Shown: piece by piece, positions 61,101-64,000 of the stretch
Numbering within the stretch: the first letter of the stretch is position 1
How the letters are laid out: every line of letters starts with the position of its first letter
Source of the DNA: Theristus sp. LFF4_11
Taxonomy: Eukaryota; Nematoda; Chromadorea; Monhysterida; Xyalidae
Assembly: GCA_030248135.1 (NCBI GenBank)
Contig: JASANC010002604.1
Span: 1 to 64,000, forward strand
Length of the DNA stretch: 64,000 bases
Direction: 5' to 3'
The notes under the pieces: generated by a model
Databases searched by the model: none
Told to the model about the DNA's origin: nothing
What the model saw: only the letters and a program-made list of their open reading frames with translations
Made by a program: the position numbers and the translations under genes

Positions 61101-64000
61101 CGTGAAACCTCAGTTAAGCGCTGAGCACAAAATGAATATTGCAGAACCAAAGTTTGTATGCAAATCTGTTTCTGCAATTTGCAGAAATCTACTAAAAAAT
61201 TTCTGCAAACGGTCCAAAATTTCTGCAAAAAAACCGACGTTTTTCTGCAAAAAAAACCAGAATGCAGGCCACCTGAAAGAGAAAGTACGCGGTCGGAGGT
61301 GCGAGAAGATTTATCCAGCCGCAAATGAGGCGTTTGATTTCGGACAAACCCGATTCGTTTTCTTCGTTTGAAGTGAGCATGGCACGAAAAAACGGTTTTT
61401 TCGCTTAAAAACCGGTTTTGCTTGCGGTTTAAACGGACCACAACTAAAACGTCTTTCATTCAGCTTGTATTCTTTTATTTCTAGCTGATGTACTTGTCGT
61501 ATGTTCGCAACTGCAAACTGATCACAGCAGACACGCTGCCGGCCGTCAACTTCATGCAGGTATGACCTATTTTTTTAAACGTGTCCCACTGAAATGACGT
61601 CATGTGCCGTCATACATGCGCTTGCCGTTTACAGCAAACCAGACAATCCGTTTAGCCGATTTCTTCCCGTAAACAAATGGTGAATGTCGAATCAGTCACA
61701 CACCAAACTGACATTTTAGTGCCTGTACTTTGACAAACGGGTGTTTTTAAAGCAAATGACGTCATTTTAGTCCGGACACGTTTAAATAAATCCACAGTAC
61801 ATGTGTAACAGTGTTTGTATTAACAACATCATGCTGGAGCTTTGAATGCAGTTAGCTGCGAATATCTGCTTGAAATCAACGTTTTTCATTGTATTTTGTA
61901 ACTTTTTGTAACGAACAAACTTTGATGCTGATACTCTAGCCCGAACTTTTTTAGTTATGCCGTGATGATACACCTGGTGGTAATGTGTGTACAACTATAC
62001 TGCGGAATAGGGGTGGTAAAAAACGGTTTTTTTCAAATCCATGTATATAAAACGGTTTTTTATACCGCGTCCGGTTCTTTATACCCGGTTTTTTTACCGA
62101 CCCAGTATTTGAAGAATCTTGTGATTGCGACAATTTCTGGTACTCTGATTTTACGCAAACCGCTGAATAATGAGTAAAAGACCACAATTCTAGCCAGAAA
62201 CTGTATGTGTTTCAATGGAAACGTATTCCAATCTTGATTTTATTTGAATCGGTGGCGCTTAGAGAGAATGCAGCATCAGAAAAATTATCAGATGCGAGTT
62301 TAAAACAAAAAAACTAACGCAAGACAGATTGATATTTGAAACAGCAAGGAATGTGATACATGCAAATCAATTGAACTGACACGATCGAGAGATATGTAAC
62401 TGCACAACAATTTCACCGCGTTTCTAAATAAAAGATCACCGAAAGACAAAAAGAATCACGAACCCGCACAGACGAAAGAAGTGAACCAAGAACAAAATTG
62501 AAAGAGCAAAAAAATCAGATGGAGATTCGGGTCACTATCACCAGTACAACAGCACGACGACATCACCAACAAAACTTTGAGCAATTTCCGAGTTCAAAGA
62601 CACAAAATTTCAGGAAATTTGACTGAATAAATATTAGCCATTCACCCGATTTTTGTCTATTCATCATCATCATCATGAGTATCATCAATGCAGCCGTCAC
62701 CATCATCATCAGTGAAGTCGTCATCAGAGCTGTCCACACAATTTGCCGATGCAAGCGCAGCAATGTTCTCAGTGGCAGCAGCTGACGCTGCCGACGGGGA
62801 CTGCGAATCCGTGCTGTCGCAGTTTGACAGCAACGATTCCGTGCTGTTGCCAGCAACACTTGACACGGGTCTCAGGGTGCTTTATTTATACCAAGAGCGT
62901 GAATTGTGTTCTCCGGTACATCAAGTTATGAAGTGGCGAAAATGAAAATTGAAATGGATATGCAGAATACAGCGCATTTTGAGTGATTTCAAAAATTGAA
63001 ATTTGGGTCCTTCGGCGGTATAAAAAACCGGAAAAAAACCAAAATTTACGCGGTAAAATATCGGTAATTTATTTAGGCCATTTTTTGGCGCTGGTATAAA
63101 AAACCGTTTTTTATACCGTTTTTTATACCGAAAAAAACCGTTTTTTATACCGACCCACCCCTACTGCGGAATACAGACTGAAGTCATTTGGCACTCTTTG
63201 CTACACAAAAATAGTCACATTTTTTAAAAGACGGCATTTCCCCGTTTTCACTTCGACATTTTTTTGAAAGGTTTCTGTTTTTTAACCATTGCTAACTCTG
63301 ACATTTCAGGCGTGTTTTGCTGAGCTTGTTGTTTCTCACGCGTCTTTGGCGTATCCGTTTGTGTTTGTGTATATGCGTCAGTTGGCCATTCACATTCGCA
63401 ATGCTTTGATCTGTTACAAAAAAGTGAGTTTCTTTTTCTAACTTCTGTTATTGGTAAACGTATCATATGTTTCTTTTTTGACTGAATTAAAACTGGTTTT
63501 AACATGGTGTTTGTGTCAGTGTCTCGGAATAGAGACTTATAAAAGTTAAACTCAGCTCCAAAGCTGCGCGCATGCTATTTAATTGAAATGACTCAACCAG
63601 TGGATTGCCTGATTTTCGAGGTGATGTCTGTGTTTGCCTCTGTTTTCCCTTGACCATCAGGTGATTTTTCAGTCAATATGCACGCAGCTTCGGAACGGAG
63701 CGAACCAAAAGACAAGAAGGCAATATATTTTAGGAGCTACTGGCGGCCGTCTACAACTGGCAGTTTGTGCAATGCTGCCACCTGTGGTGTCGTGTGTTGC
63801 ACGTGTGTTGTGTTCGCTACAAAAGCGCCACCTCCAACAAACAGCACGCGACACAACTCGAGCCAATCGTTGAGCTTGTCTATCCCATGGTGCAGCTGCT
63901 GTTTGCAACGGCCAGGTGACTCAGAGACTCGATGCAATGCAAACGTTTCCAGAGCGGTTCTATTCGTATTTGCCTTTTTATATCTAGATATATTGTTTTC
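58142..64000 (+). CDS. NOC2L: NOC2-type nucleolar complex protein, 3' end beyond window
   Basis: NOC2 proteins assist 60S pre-ribosome maturation and export. Exons: 58142-58609, 58692-58824, 59183-59412, 59720-59830, 59952-60065, 61485-61559, 63310-63423 and 63734-63915. A donor follows at 63916 and the rest is outside. The N-terminus is charged and acidic (DLSSGSDEET), with basic runs. Family core motifs appear in order: RKWKLYRLHVRNYLTHLLK, a VSVFVVLFPKLTVNFLK strand, MYLSYVRNCK, LPAVNFMQ, ACFAELVVSHASLAYPFVFV, YMRQLAIHIRNAL, then YNWQFVQCCHLWCRVL and LVYPMVQLLFATAR. Two transposons lie in its introns (60112-61260, 62008-63163) without touching exons. The upstream region has tandem CCTCCGTGTTCCGTGG words that also occur at about 56158, left of element C. 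Confidence 0.92.
60112..61260. mobile_element. hAT-like element A, copy 2, in a NOC2L intron
   Basis: CTAGGTTTTTTTTTTTCAAA and CTGCAAAAAAAACCAG ends with the 8-bp duplication AATGCAGG (60104-60111, 61261-61268). Inverted relative to copy 1 and free of the C and SINE insertions. It therefore shows the empty site for both. It contains the carried gene fragment on minus. Confidence 0.93.
62008..63163. mobile_element. hAT-like element F, copy 2, in a NOC2L intron
   Basis: TAGGGGTGGTAAAAAACGG and CCGACCCACCCCTA ends with the 8-bp duplication CTGCGGAA (62000-62007, 63164-63171). It is about twice as long as copy 1. The extra part holds a small acidic open frame. Confidence 0.92.
62657..62866 (-). 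CDS. Small acidic open frame inside element F
   Basis: 69 codons, rich in Ser, Ala and Asp, ending in an Asp cluster (DDTHDDDDE). No domain was recognised. The CATCATCATC repeats that create the Asp run, and its absence from F copy 1, make a real protein doubtful. It might be a captured exon. Confidence 0.25.
   Translation of the reverse strand: MSSVAGNSTESLLSNCDSTDSQSPSAASAAATENIAALASANCVDSSDDDFTDDDGDGCIDDTHDDDDE

Overview
This is eukaryotic, nematode-like DNA. Coding sequence is split into short GC-rich exons that begin after TTTCAG-type acceptors. The first gene encodes a cuticlin-type ZP protein, a family typical of nematode cuticle. Splice joins, reading phases and target-site duplications (TSDs) were read by eye from the sequence. 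No species can be named.

Layout, left to right: a cuticlin gene on the minus strand, cut by the window edge (41-1553); about 9.5 kb of AT-rich, gene-poor DNA with G-homopolymers and a minisatellite; a tRNA-Lys(UUU) (11202-11274); a complete 11-exon cys-loop (nicotinic-type) receptor subunit on plus (12112-16181); a convergent secreted MAM-like protein with a furin-type site (16398-19839, minus); a 9.2-kb LTR retrotransposon (21622-30813, minus) inserted into the last codons of a forkhead transcription-factor gene (30756-35419, minus); a secreted protein made of six repeated four-cysteine exons (36852-39333, minus); selenocysteine lyase/cysteine desulfurase (39867-41877, plus); a ribosomal P2-like protein (42211-43061, plus); a LEPROT/VPS55 membrane protein with two alternative last exons (44001-48885, minus); a transposon nest (49401-57954); and a NOC2-type ribosome-biogenesis gene (58142 to the right edge, plus).

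The genes look like unrelated neighbours, not a pathway or operon. The most unusual part is the mobile DNA. At least six families of non-autonomous elements with hAT-like 8-bp TSDs are inserted inside one another, up to three levels deep, and their exact duplications let the insertion order be read. A separate family with TA duplications (Tc1/mariner-like) has three copies around the receptor and MAM genes. The LTR element has a 1637-codon gag-like frame that begins inside its own LTR and has no recognisable reverse transcriptase. It replaced the natural end of the forkhead protein with LTR-encoded residues.
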